A DNA stretch of 64,000 bases, from positions 63,259,321-63,323,320 of the forward strand of contig NC_059075.1 of the NCBI RefSeq assembly GCF_020497125.1. Direction: 5' to 3'. The notes under the pieces are model-generated. The model made no database searches and was not told where the DNA came from. It saw only the letters and a list, made by a program, of their open reading frames with translations. The position numbers and the translations under genes were made by a program. This DNA comes from Mauremys mutica (taxonomy: Eukaryota; Chordata; Testudines; Geoemydidae). This document shows positions 46,401 to 50,997 of the stretch, one piece after another. How positions within the stretch are numbered: position 1 is the first letter of the stretch; every line of letters begins with the position of its first letter.

Positions 46401-49398
46401 CATAACGGTTCTAGTGGCTTCTAACTGTTAACTTCAGCATATAGTGATGCTTATTTTCAGTTTCATTGTCCAACACTCAGGCTTCTGTTAACTTTGTTCT
46501 ACATCTGATGTGTCCCATAGGACTTTGCAGTAGGTGAGCTCTATCTAGATGATGGCCATTCATTTCAGTACCTTCATAAGAAGCAATTCCTGCACAGGAA
46601 ATTCACTTTCCACAAGAATGTTTTCTCTTCCAGGTAATGGCAGCTGTTGCAGGTAAAATCCATAAAAGGAAATCCCTTTTATAATGCACTTTACTTAGCA
46701 ACAAATGTGTAAGTGTTATTCTTGTCCATTGCTCAAGAACCCCCAGGGATAGAGTGTTTCACATGCAAAATTGGAGAGGAGGTACTCTACATACACAGTC
46801 AGACCTGGAATACTGAGTGCAGCTCTAGTTCACACTGTTTCAGAAGGCTACAGATTTACTAAATTAAATATAACAAAGGGCAGCAACAGGGATCCAAGGA
46901 TTAGATAAGAAGGTATATGGGAAAGACTGAGGAAGCCAAATTTAGAGTTTTGCAAAGGGAAGACACGTAGGGGATACAATCATTTTATGGATAGCGTTGG
47001 GGTAACCATATCAATAAAGACTATGTTCTGAGATTACAAATAATGCGGGGACAAATACTTATTAGCAATGAACCCAAGGAAGGAAATGTTGAAACATAAT
47101 CAGAAAATGTATGGCAAGAGAATAGTAGCATAGAAAAACAGAGGATAGTCAGGCATGCTAAATCCCAAAAATATCCACAGCTGCTTGTAAGTAGGCAAAT
47201 GTCTCAAATATGTCACTCCCATACTTCCACCAACTACTGTAACAAAATTTGTTCTCCAGATGGATATGTAGCACCATCATTAACCTACAGGTTTTTTTCT
47301 TGCTCCTTCAGCTCTTAAGTGTGTTAGAGATCATCTGTACTACGAAACTTACCTTAAAGCAGGATCATAGAATGGCTTGGGTAACATGACTGAAACACAG
47401 ATTAGTCCCCTCAGTACAGGCACGACTGAATCACACAGACAGGCCCTTCACCATTTGTATCTATTTAAATCATTTTCAGATGCTATCCAGGTAACCAGGA
47501 GCTTGTGAAACCCACTTATGCACCCATTAAGCAGTTGGTGATGGAGGGGAAAAAATATCACACCTCCCTCAAGAAAAAGTATGCTAGGGAAAATAAACTG
47601 AGTTTTGGATCCTGAAATAAGCAACTGTAGTAGTGGTTTGTCCCTCCAAGTTTTATGCCTGGGTTGGCTCTCCAACCACAGGTAGAAACTACTGTGTCTG
47701 AGACTGTTTGTTTTCTTTTTCAGCTGTGCTGATGAAATTGGGCAGTACCACACAAAATGTGTAGTTGAACGGGTACTAATTCTGGGAGTTCAAAAGCAAC
47801 CCACATCTGTGACAGTCAGTCTCCAGGATAAGAGAGGCAAGTATTTTATACTTCACTTCCATTTTTTAAAATCTTACTGTAATGGTAGCACTAATTAAAG
47901 GTGGCAGATGACAACACTGAAAAGAAAACTATAAGCATGGAGAGCAATAGTACAAGCTTCCCAGTGCTGTCCCTCCAGTATATCCCACCCTGTTCTTGCG
48001 GGACCATCACTGTGGATAAGAGGGTAGTTCAGTTTGCAAGCCTAGTTAATCCTTGGCCCCTCTACTGAAGGTGTCGACTAAAACACCAGTTGTTGCAACT
48101 AGTGTGTAAATTGGTGGCTTGACTGGGCAGAAACCACAGCAAATGGCTGTAAGGTTCATTCATTAGGAGAAAGTCTTGATAAACACAAAGCAAAACAAGG
48201 TAACAAAGCTACCTCAGCCTGGGGATCAACTTAGCTCTCCGAGCCCAGGGAGGGAGACCTGCCTTGCCCCAGACATTCTCCCCCTTCTGCCTCTCCAGCA
48301 TTCCTTCTACTGAGCATCTGTGCAAGGAAAAGTGAAATGGAGGCTGGAGTTAACTCCTTTTCGTGTGAGGACCAGGTAGTGCCTGTCATGTAGTGGGAGT
48401 GATCATTTTTCGTTATACCTGCCCACTAGGGAACTGCACTGAAACTTAGGCGTCAGTGTCTCCATAGGAAGAGGCCTTGCTGCTATTTGAGACCGGGGAC
48501 AAGGTGGTTGGCTGCTCCCACTGAAGGGCCCATCAGTGTGATAACTTCCAGAGCCCAAAAAACACTTTGGTCAACAGTGACAATTGCCATACTTCAGGAT
48601 TAACAAATTTAGATAACCTTGTTTTACAGAGCATGCAGTTGGAGATACAGCTTAATAATAACACTCTTAAACCCCCAAATAGGGTGGGTCAGACTGGTCC
48701 AAGAAAGGAAATTTGCAGGCAAGAACAAAAGTTTCTATTCTCTCGCTCACGCAGTAGGGTTCACAGATTCTGACAGTGCAGAACCCACTAAACTCTACAA
48801 GGACCTGCCTAGGGAAAGCTAGCAAAATTTGCACAGAGGACCTGTCCCTCCAGGCCTCCCTTTCCCCTTTGGGAATCATAATGTCATTGTGCCTGCCTGC
48901 ACCTGTCTCTACCCCTGCTAAGGCACAAAAAGTGACAGTTAATGCAGAAACAAGCATTCACTTCTGTAATTTCTGCAGGAAAATCCTTGAATATAAGAGA
49001 AGATAAGGGTTCAGAATGGTAGCTTCCCCCAAAAAAACATGGAGCCCCAAGCACATGTTTGCAGAGTTGGAGTAAAGGAAGAAGTGATACCATAGACTCT
49101 GATGCACCCTTATGAGCATACTGGAGATTTAGCCAGTAATTGCTCTCCTTTTATCACCTCCAGGCCTAACAGAGGAGATAATCTGACCCAATAAGAGGGA
49201 GAGAAATAAGGCAATCATGTATAACTTTGTTCAGAAGAGGTTTTCTTAGAGTGCGTCATAAACTCTCTCTTGTCCTATTGCAATTCAGATGGGAAAGACA
49301 AAGAAGTGGTTTTCACATATGATGCCAAGACCTCCATGTTGACACTGGAAAAACTATTATTAAATGTTGGTGCTGACTGGGAAATTCACATCAAATGA
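4351..49398 (+). CDS. GANC: GANC, neutral alpha-glucosidase C (exons 2-24 of 24, spliced)
   Basis: Glycoside hydrolase family 31 enzyme that releases terminal alpha-linked glucose; in vertebrates it is a neutral-pH enzyme linked to glycogen and starch-derivative breakdown. Twenty-three exons were read by protein similarity, splice sites and phase: 4351-4413, 5907-6015, 8577-8704, 9266-9448, 10740-10788, 15014-15080, 22139-22235, 23152-23332, 23856-24009, 25574-25809, 30039-30165, 32654-32733, 33880-34023, 34453-34549, 34889-34990, 35478-35721, 37617-37681, 39018-39094, 44482-44556, 45703-45816, 46521-46633, 47724-47836, 49289-49398. They total 2,728 nt, about 908 codons, close to the family length of roughly 914. 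The GH31 nucleophile motif WNDMNEP and the acid/base motif TGDN are intact. No stop or frameshift was seen. The first coding exon (about 10-13 residues) was not located. All donors are GT except the last, which is GC. Confidence 0.95.
4864..4923. repeat. Hairpin-forming inverted repeat
   Basis: The arms are at 4864-4885 and 4903-4923 (arm core ggcagaaatctcag) and pair almost perfectly over about 21 bp with a 17-base loop. It lies in the GANC intron before exon 3, with no repeat family recognised. Confidence 0.8.
5645..5755 (+). repeat. Ancient interspersed-repeat tail
   Basis: ggacaggaaccatgtctttc through gtgctataaataattaataa resembles a widespread amniote repeat 3' end with an (AAT)n tail. 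A second, poorer copy lies at about 62895-62960. Confidence 0.45.
5907..6015 (+). CDS. GANC: GANC exon 3
   Basis: Acceptor ctgtctttgcag, donor gtgaga. It completes the split Arg codon and ends in phase 0. It encodes [19 protein letters not shown] and a following segment ending INEKNK, part of the N-terminal beta-sandwich region. Confidence 0.93.
6112..6333. mobile_element. Short hAT element (222 bp) with 8-bp duplication
   Basis: Ends CAGGGGCGGCTCCAGG and CTAGAGCCACCCCTG are inverted. The flanks AATTAGAC (6104-6111) and AATGAGAC (6334-6341) differ at one base, consistent with an old hAT target duplication. The interior is GC-rich and non-coding. Confidence 0.85.
6342..6965. other. GANC intron 3, between hAT and LTR E
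   Basis: AT-rich, nothing recognised. Confidence 0.55.
6966..8111 (+). mobile_element. LTR (family E), plus orientation, in GANC intron
   Basis: A 1.15-kb LTR-like block that begins TGTGATGG and ends CCCATCACA, giving inverted TGTGATG/CATCACA termini. A TATA-like gtatatttaag lies near 7400 and AATAAA at 7716-7721, suitable for transcription and processing on +. No clean target duplication was found. No internal coding region accompanies it, so it is a solo LTR or a remnant. Confidence 0.65.
8167..8260 (-). repeat. Inverted fragment of LTR family E
   Basis: The reverse complement of this segment closely matches 7610-7699 inside the LTR just upstream (shared gttggattagacatagactgg). It makes an inverted repeat of about 90 bp with a spacer of about 470 bp. 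Confidence 0.8.
8577..8704 (+). CDS. GANC: GANC exon 4
   Basis: Acceptor tttattcccag, donor gtaagc. It starts in phase 0 and ends AG, splitting an Arg codon. It encodes [20 protein letters not shown] and continues to RYEVPDVL, a conserved N-terminal domain block. Confidence 0.94.
8705..9265. other. GANC intron 4
   Basis: About 560 bp, AT-rich. No repeat or exon recognised. Confidence 0.6.
9266..9448 (+). CDS. GANC: GANC exon 5
   Basis: Acceptor tttgccag, donor gtgtga. It encodes [16 protein letters not shown], then [14 protein letters not shown] and [14 protein letters not shown]. The ITANPF and LYFEHLQ motifs are typical of GANC. It ends two bases into a codon. Confidence 0.94.
9715..9886. 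mobile_element. Truncated hAT element, related to 60568-60971
   Basis: Starts CAGTGGTTCTTACCAGGGG and follows the same consensus as the reverse complement of 60568-60971 (ggtcttccaggg, gctacatgaaaagcactagc). It is cut off where another hAT-like end begins at 9887. Confidence 0.7.
9887..10126. mobile_element. hAT-like fragment
   Basis: Begins CAGGGGTGGCCAAACTGTGG, a typical hAT terminus, followed by GC-rich non-coding sequence. The right end is not resolved. Confidence 0.5.
10127..11281. other. GANC introns 5 and 6, around exon 6
   Basis: Apart from the 49-bp exon at 10740-10788, only unclassified non-coding sequence was seen. Confidence 0.55.
10740..10788 (+). CDS. GANC: GANC exon 6 (49 bp)
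   Basis: A small exon between acceptor ttttcattag and donor gtaacc. It encodes the low-conservation acidic linker [16 protein letters not shown]. Phase joins exactly with both neighbours. An alternative acceptor after aaaactacag would shift the frame and was rejected. Confidence 0.85.
11808..12105. repeat. 85-bp tandem repeat in LTR B
   Basis: The phrase ctcagaccctcagg recurs at 11808, 11901, 11986 and 12071, spacing 93, 85 and 85 bp. Units share gctgagcagcagttcag and gggcggggcagcaacagata. Confidence 0.9.
12431..12547. repeat. 39-bp tandem repeat in LTR B
   Basis: Three units starting cctcctcagggta at 12431, 12470 and 12509, each with gggctcggggc. The spacing is exactly 39 bp, so an open frame through it would gain 13 residues per unit. 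Confidence 0.9.
13690..14785 (+). mobile_element. Old CR1/L3-like LINE fragment, plus strand
   Basis: A degraded CR1-superfamily copy with many stops. Recognisable steps in order are a KAFD-like palm segment near 13745, a SGVPAGS-like segment near 13890, FADD-like text (gtttgcagatgatgca) near 13986, and the tail agactagatgattacaattg near 14733. Confidence 0.7.
15014..15080 (+). CDS. GANC: GANC exon 7
   Basis: Acceptor atacatgtag, donor gtaaga. It encodes [19 protein letters not shown] followed by KAN, and ends one base into a Gly codon. It is a close match to the linker before the first beta-domain of the enzyme. Confidence 0.92.
15462..16631. mobile_element. TIR-bounded element with three tRNA-like modules (copy 2)
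   Basis: The left end GGCCCTGCAATGCAATCCACAAA and the reverse complement of the right end (GGCCCAGATCCACAAAAA) are imperfect inverted repeats. tRNA-like A/B box pairs occur at about 15871-15921 (+), 16099-16152 (+) and 16173-16229 (-). It is related in body sequence to 617-1480. No coding capacity was seen and the class is not established. Confidence 0.5.
17021..18310 (+). CDS. Harbinger transposase, DDE nuclease family, open frame
   Basis: A 429-codon protein of the DDE_Tnp_4/HARBI1-like family that would cut and join transposon ends with its Myb-like partner. A helix-turn-helix-like stretch ([20 protein letters not shown]) precedes the nuclease core. Catalytic motifs: [10 protein letters not shown] (first Asp), [19 protein letters not shown] (second Asp) and [16 protein letters not shown] (Glu), with 35 residues between the second Asp and the Glu (DD35E). 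The start at 17021 (MDPAQLH) is preferred; an in-frame ATG at 16871 would add 50 poorly conserved residues. No stop or frameshift was seen. A polyadenylation hexamer AATAAA lies at 18405-18410. Confidence 0.88.
   Translation: MDPAQLHTAIVDVLNTSRTLVQYMLNQDLRTEASKRRIRQRGDDSDEDVDTELSQTAGPGALEILMVMGQILSIERRFWARETSTDWWDHIVLQVWDDSQWLRNFHMRKGTFMELCDLLAPALKRHNTKMRAALTVEKRVAIALWKLATPDSYRSVGNQFGVGKSTVGAAVMQVAKAITKLLLRKVVTLGNVQAIVDGFAAMGFPNCGGAIDGTHIPILAPQHQGTQYVNRKGYFSMVLQALVDHKGRFTNIHAGWPGRVHDARVFRSTTLFKRLQQGTYFPDQKITVGDVEMPVIILGDPAYPLMPWLMKPYTGSLDSGQDLFNYRLSKCRMVVECAFGRLKARWRTLLTRSDLSQTNVPYVIAACCILHNLCESKGETFMAGWEAEANHLAADYAQPDTREIRRAHQEAVRIREALKTSFINGQGTV
18529..19055 (-). pseudogene. Harbinger Myb/SANT-like accessory gene, exon 2
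   Basis: After an acceptor read on the minus strand as ctccctcatgcag, the frame encodes [18 protein letters not shown], a charged coiled-coil-like Arg/Glu/Asp repeat ([14 protein letters not shown] and [12 protein letters not shown]) and a Pro/Ser/Arg-rich tail. It stays open to its stop at 18529. A minus-strand AATAAA lies at 18439-18444, so the two element genes converge and terminate about 30 bp apart. Function as the second exon is inferred from phase and position. Confidence 0.7.
19283..19708 (+). CDS. Third open reading frame inside the Harbinger element (unknown)
   Basis: A 141-codon frame on +, lying within the intron of the minus-strand Myb-like gene. I do not recognise its family. 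It contains [40 protein letters not shown] and [16 protein letters not shown], an amphipathic, plausible protein composition. A strong acceptor-like site (tttttaaccag) at 19404-19414 could start it as a spliced exon, and an ATTAAA at 19759-19764 lies just after its stop. It could be a captured host exon, a third transposon gene, or chance. Confidence 0.4.
   Translation: MIYPSPPLPPLRYVQESVFFKLLHSTNPVEKWPPPLLKFLIFNQVILNDITLLRITEQDKERMLLECQQSPGPYAAMLCHTMIPDYLLHAWHGKVSYHGGRNKDALPRNLLQRLLEYLQERFIEMSLEDFLSIPGHVNKLF
19814..20355 (-). pseudogene. Harbinger Myb/SANT-like accessory gene, exon 1 (frameshifted)
   Basis: It encodes a trihelix Myb/SANT-like DNA-binding domain, beginning [20 protein letters not shown], followed by an acidic run ([16 protein letters not shown]). 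In PIF/Harbinger elements this partner binds the ends and carries the transposase to the nucleus. A good donor (CTCTG followed by GTGAGT, read on -) lies at 19814/19813, but the frame ends at a TGA at about 19834-19836. The adjacent frame continues through the donor and joins the second exon in phase, so an indel upstream of 19836 has broken this copy. Confidence 0.75.
20908..21421. mobile_element. Non-autonomous hAT element (514 bp), exact 8-bp duplication
   Basis: Termini TAGGGTGACCAGACG and CTGGTCACCCTA are inverted. TATCTTAT flanks both sides exactly (20900-20907 and 21422-21429). A CpG-rich interior and a run of cct repeats generate long chance frames. Confidence 0.9.
21430..22138. other. 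GANC intron 7, distal part
   Basis: AT-rich sequence between the hAT element and exon 8. No recognisable feature. Confidence 0.55.
22139..22235 (+). CDS. GANC: GANC exon 8
   Basis: Acceptor gttcctacag, donor gtaaaa. It encodes [19 protein letters not shown] then [13 protein letters not shown], the GH31 N-terminal motif preceding the catalytic barrel. The Harbinger element lies in the intron just upstream. Confidence 0.94.
23152..23332 (+). CDS. GANC: GANC exon 9
   Basis: Acceptor gttcattccag, donor gtgaga. It encodes [20 protein letters not shown] then [14 protein letters not shown] and [17 protein letters not shown], core GH31 blocks. It ends in phase 0 after VME. Confidence 0.96.
23856..24009 (+). 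CDS. GANC: GANC exon 10
   Basis: The acceptor is the less typical ctttcgaag after a good pyrimidine tract; the donor is gtatta. The first 20 or so residues are diverged but give the same length as other GANC proteins up to the conserved [20 protein letters not shown]. The exon ends one base into a Gly codon. Confidence 0.84.
24621..24805. repeat. Fold-back repeat, DNA-transposon-like
   Basis: The left arm (ggatattagagagacaag, gtgaggtaatatgttttatt) is mirrored in inverted form by ggtccaataaaaggtataac and acctcacccaccttgtct on the right. The right arm is truncated. Widespread in reptile and bird genomes, as I recall it; class uncertain. Confidence 0.55.
25574..25809 (+). CDS. GANC: GANC exon 11 (start of catalytic barrel)
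   Basis: Acceptor tgttcctag, donor gtacat. It encodes the entry to the GH31 TIM barrel, including [39 protein letters not shown] and a tail ending KRKK. WLDIEH is the beta-strand motif that lines the active site. Confidence 0.97.
25810..26584. other. GANC intron 11, proximal part
   Basis: Unclassified AT-rich intron before LTR A copy 2. Confidence 0.5.
27292..27967. repeat. GC-rich insertion in LTR A copy 2, unclassified
   Basis: Sequence absent from the equivalent position of LTR A copy 1. It is rich in CTG/CAG words and has long chance frames on both strands. The family was not recognised. Confidence 0.4.
27968..28620. mobile_element. Non-autonomous hAT-like element with internal minisatellite
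   Basis: Left end CAATGTTCCCTC and right end GAGGGAACTT are inverted. The interior (about 28060-28420) is a degenerate minisatellite of words like gggctctggctgggggtgc and ggggtggggcc. No clean 8-bp duplication was found. Confidence 0.6.
29105..29682 (-). mobile_element. LTR (family C), minus orientation
   Basis: A 578-bp block running from TGTCACAATG to GACTTTGTCACA on +, so its ends are TGTGACA/TGTCACA on either strand. The minus-strand AATAAA at 29233-29238 fits an LTR R region. It shares its first 7 bases with the end of LTR A copy 2. No clear target duplication. Confidence 0.55.
30039..30165 (+). CDS. GANC: GANC exon 12
   Basis: Acceptor ttatgctggcag, donor gtaaga. It encodes [13 protein letters not shown] then GYFVKN and [15 protein letters not shown] and CWPG are conserved active-site-side motifs. 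It ends one base into a Gly codon. Confidence 0.96.
30405..30770. mobile_element. GC-rich hAT-like element
   Basis: Contains gtgctcagcacccactggcag on the left and a G-rich body with repeated ggggaaagggtggagtgggg words, ending near acttagaaagacaatgcct. It resembles a known class of short reptile DNA elements. Boundaries approximate. Confidence 0.45.
30802..31169. mobile_element. Short fold-back hAT element, exact 8-bp duplication
   Basis: Ends CAGGGCTGGCTCTAC and CTGGAGCTGGCCCTG. Flanks ACCATAAG at 30794-30801 and 31170-31177 are identical. The interior has long inverted arms: cggcgggggcagtccgtgtg is mirrored by cacacggactgcccccgccg. Confidence 0.92.
31178..33879. other. GANC introns 12 and 13
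   Basis: Apart from exon 13 (32654-32733), only unclassified non-coding sequence. Confidence 0.5.
32654..32733 (+). CDS. GANC: GANC exon 13
   Basis: Acceptor cacacctgcag, donor gtttgt. It encodes [15 protein letters not shown] and [10 protein letters not shown], matching the GH31 block before the nucleophile. It ends in phase 0. Confidence 0.95.
33880..34023 (+). CDS. GANC: GANC exon 14 (catalytic nucleophile)
   Basis: Acceptor ttgtatcacag, donor gtaggg. It encodes [20 protein letters not shown]. The Asp of WNDMNEP, codon GAT at 33910-33912, aligns with the GH31 nucleophile. [18 protein letters not shown] follows. The exon is 144 nt with phase 0 at both ends. Confidence 0.97.
34453..34549 (+). 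CDS. GANC: GANC exon 15
   Basis: Acceptor tatgctttgcag, donor gtaagc. It encodes [13 protein letters not shown] then [16 protein letters not shown], the conserved [10 protein letters not shown] block. It ends one base into a Gly codon. Confidence 0.96.
34596..34630. repeat. TTTA and GCAT tetranucleotide runs
   Basis: ttatttatttatttatgcat followed by further gcat units, just after GANC exon 15. Confidence 0.85.
34636..34775. repeat. DNA-transposon fragment (attaatc-rich)
   Basis: Begins ctagggctgtcaaacaatta and has repeated and inverted attaatc words (attgcaattaatcacaag, gtgattaattgcag). This is a recognisable vertebrate hAT-like terminus. No right end found. Confidence 0.55.
34889..34990 (+). 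CDS. GANC: GANC exon 16 (acid/base residue)
   Basis: Acceptor tatttccag, donor gtaagg. It encodes [20 protein letters not shown] then [14 protein letters not shown]. The Asp in TGDN, codon GAC at 34906-34908, occupies the GH31 general acid/base position. Confidence 0.97.
34991..37616. other. GANC introns 16 and 17
   Basis: Apart from exon 17 (35478-35721), no repeat or exon recognised with confidence. Confidence 0.5.
35478..35721 (+). CDS. GANC: GANC exon 17
   Basis: Acceptor ttaaattttag, donor gtaaga. It is the longest exon (244 nt). It encodes [20 protein letters not shown], then [20 protein letters not shown] and [15 protein letters not shown]. The ADVGGF and FFRGHA motifs line the substrate pocket of GH31 enzymes. 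Confidence 0.97.
37617..37681 (+). CDS. GANC: GANC exon 18
   Basis: Acceptor tgctttctacag, donor gtaagt. It encodes [20 protein letters not shown] then ML, joining the barrel to the C-terminal beta domain. Phase matches both neighbours. Confidence 0.95.
37782..37931. repeat. Small palindromic repeat
   Basis: ccaagatttttaaaa (37782-37796) is mirrored by ttttgaaaatcttgg (37917-37931) with one mismatch. It encloses internal bits such as ctgattttcaga/tctgaaaatcag. A MITE-like remnant. Confidence 0.6.
38581..38673. repeat. Small palindromic repeat (perfect 16-bp arms)
   Basis: tttcaaaagcacctaa at 38581-38596 is the exact reverse complement of ttaggtgcttttgaaa at 38658-38673. A MITE-like remnant. 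Confidence 0.75.
38745..38975 (-). mobile_element. MIR-like SINE, minus strand
   Basis: Contains the MIR core complement: gtaactgaggcacagagagg then gaagtgacttgcccaaggtc, and a tRNA-like head at the right end. The best preserved of the MIRs in the window. Confidence 0.8.
39018..39094 (+). CDS. GANC: GANC exon 19
   Basis: Acceptor ttttattccag, donor gtaagg. It encodes [20 protein letters not shown] then LPGSDE, a C-terminal beta-domain strand pair. Phase 0 at its end. Confidence 0.95.
39376..40162 (-). mobile_element. LTR (family D), minus orientation
   Basis: Starts TGTTGGAATT and ends TTATCCTACA (+ strand), with near-matching inverted ends TGTtGGA/TGTaGGA. Minus-strand AATAAA at 39436-39441. 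CACCT occurs just before it (39371-39375) and again at 40161-40165, which would be a 5-bp duplication if the right boundary is set at 40160. Confidence 0.5.
40195..42645 (-). mobile_element. CR1 LINE, 5'-truncated, minus strand
   Basis: About 2.45 kb of CR1 ORF2 and 3' UTR in reverse orientation within the GANC intron before exon 20. Reading on -, the order is the C-terminal endonuclease ([16 protein letters not shown] motif; 42617-42021), reverse transcriptase fingers and palm ([20 protein letters not shown]; 42064-41546), [12 protein letters not shown] (41447-41172), then [13 protein letters not shown] and [11 protein letters not shown] (41135-40599), and the 3' region to 40195. Frame breaks at 41447-41546 and 41136-41171 disable it. 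FADN replaces the usual FADD of the active site. Confidence 0.92.
42646..44481. other. GANC intron 19, distal part
   Basis: AT-rich. A weak ancient-repeat tail may lie near 42845-42940 and a T10-type run near 43497. Nothing else supported. Confidence 0.5.
44482..44556 (+). CDS. GANC: GANC exon 20
   Basis: Acceptor cccctgatgtag, donor gtacgt. It encodes [20 protein letters not shown] then VTLES. VWYDF is the conserved C-terminal GH31 motif. The intron before it (over 5 kb) is enlarged by an LTR and a CR1 element. Confidence 0.94.
45162..45465. mobile_element. Short hAT element (304 bp), exact 8-bp duplication
   Basis: Ends CAGGGGCGGCTCTAGG and CTGGAGCCGGCCCTG. Flanks CAGGGTGG at 45154-45161 and 45466-45473 are identical. 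The CpG-rich interior contains direct and inverted gcggaggatccaccgg-type words. Related to 6112-6333 by its termini. Confidence 0.92.
45703..45816 (+). CDS. GANC: GANC exon 21
   Basis: Acceptor tgttattggcag, donor gtactc. It encodes [20 protein letters not shown] then [26 protein letters not shown] is highly conserved in GH31. Confidence 0.96.
46521..46633 (+). CDS. GANC: GANC exon 22
   Basis: Acceptor tgtcccatag, donor gtaatg. It encodes [20 protein letters not shown] then [26 protein letters not shown] is the typical distal C-terminal motif. It ends AG, splitting a Ser codon. Confidence 0.96.
47724..47836 (+). CDS. GANC: GANC exon 23 (followed by a GC donor)
   Basis: The acceptor is cttttttcag. 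It encodes [20 protein letters not shown] then [18 protein letters not shown]. Its 3' end is AGAGAG followed by GCAAGT. Only a GC donor here joins the last exon in frame; the GT three bases further on breaks the frame. Confidence 0.93.
49289..49398 (+). CDS. GANC: GANC exon 24 (terminal, with stop)
   Basis: Acceptor tgcaattcag. It encodes [20 protein letters not shown] then [16 protein letters not shown] and a TGA stop. It matches the GANC C terminus in length and sequence character. Confidence 0.95.
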
Positions 49399-50478
49399 GA
49401 GGAGAAACTGTGTCTTCAAAGAACTGGATGGAAAGTTGAAAGGAAATGGTTTTGAAGGACTTAAATTTCTCTCTTTAATCTGACTAGTTTGAAATAACGT
49501 AGGCAGAACTATAGCAGCCCCAGGCTAATCTTTCTTAACATTTTCTTTTAAAAGATTGATTTAATTTAGATTTGACAAGCTCTTCTCTGGTCAGTAGCTG
49601 GCAAAAGTAATAGTAATGCGATCATATTCACTGGAAAAGGCTCATCGCTGTCCTGCCAAGGCTGGTTTCATTTTGGCAAACAGGATTCTGCAGGCAGTGA
49701 GCTAAATTCTGCCCTCCCTTACACCCATGCAATAAAGTCCTCCATTAGGCTGTGGAAGAGACTTAAACCCAAGAATTTCTAGTTTTTAAATTTCAGGCCG
49801 TTTTCTAAGTGTCTGCAAATCACTGCTATTTTGACTGTTCAGCAAATAGGGCATTTCAGAGAGGGAGGAGCCCTGAATCAGCTCGATCAAAGAGCATTGA
49901 TGAATCTATGCAAAATGAAAAGGACTAAAATGTATGTTTAGGACATTGTGTGCAAACTACCTTGGGCAGAACCAACTTGAATGAGTGTGATTACTTCTGT
50001 TACAAGCATTCCCTTTCTGTCCCCACTGCCCTAGCCTACAAGCCAAGGAACAGCCCTACAGTCCGTTAACGGGAAAGTAAATAACGGAGCTGGGTGAACA
50101 GTTCAGCAGTTGAATCTGAACTCAGCCCAAAGTTAAGGATTGTGAGGGCAGTATGTACCAGGTGATGTGCGTGAATAAAGGATAATATGGGAATGGGGAA
50201 ATCATACTGAATATTTATTTCTAGACTTTATAAAAATCTAAATATTATAAAGGATAATATTGGGTTTGGATATTAGCTGGACTCCCATAAACACTTTCTA
50301 TCACAATACTTTTTCCCACCCTGCCCACCCTCAATGTGTGTTGGTTGGGGCGATTGCCCAAGGTTTTATTTGAATGAGTACCAACTGTTTAAATAGAAGG
50401 CCTGCACGAGAGAAGCTCTGCTCTTACAGATCTTATAAGATGTGCTATAGCAGGGCTTTCTTCCTCCAGACTTTAGCC
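49399..50478 (+). other. GANC 3' UTR and downstream flank
   Basis: AT-rich non-coding sequence after the GANC stop. Candidate polyadenylation hexamers AATAAA lie at 49731-49736 and 50174-50179. No further exon was seen. Which hexamer is used cannot be decided from sequence alone. Confidence 0.6.
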
Positions 50479-50989
50479 CAGGGGTGGGCAAACTACAGCC
50501 CGCGGGCCACATCCAGCCCTCTAGCCAGTTTAATCTGGTCCTCGAGCTCCCCGCTGGGGAGTGGGGCCTGGGGCAGGGGAGTTCGGGGATGGTGCTCAGG
50601 GTGTGGGGGTGTGGATAGGGGTCGGCGTGACCGGGGGGAACGGGATTGAATGCCCCCTCCTGGGACCCCTGCCCCCAGTCAGGAAGGAGGGGGGGCTTGG
50701 ATGGGGGGGCAGAGGTTCTGGAGGCAGTCAGGGGACAGGGAGAAGGGGTGGTTGGATGGGGTAGGAGTCCCAGGGGGGCCATCAGGAATGAAAGGAGGGG
50801 TTGGATGGGGCAGCGTGGGTCCAGGGGCGGTCAGGGAACAGGGAGCAAGGGTATGTGGATGGGGCAGGAGTCCGGGGGGTGGCAGATAGGAGGTGGGGGC
50901 TGGCCAACGACCCCCTCCCCTAACCAGCCCTCTGTACAATTCACGAAACCTGATGCGGCCCTCAGGCCAAAAAGTTTGCCCCCTTCCTG
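50479..50989. mobile_element. hAT element with internal G-rich minisatellite
   Basis: Ends CAGGGGTGGGCAAACTA and AGTTTGCCCCCTTCCTG are inverted. The flanks CTTTAGCC and CTCTAACT match at only about five of eight positions. The interior has repeated ggttggatggggcag and agggaacagggag words. Confidence 0.75.
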
Positions 50990-50997
50990 CTCTAACT

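Larger units (their letters stand above)
45817..49288. other. GANC introns 21-23
   Basis: Apart from exons 22 and 23, no supported feature. The last intron (47837-49288) starts with GC. Confidence 0.55.

Noticed and set aside
47837..47842. Downstream GT (at 47841) as the GANC donor
   Set aside because: Using it changes the phase and destroys the terminal exon reading frame.
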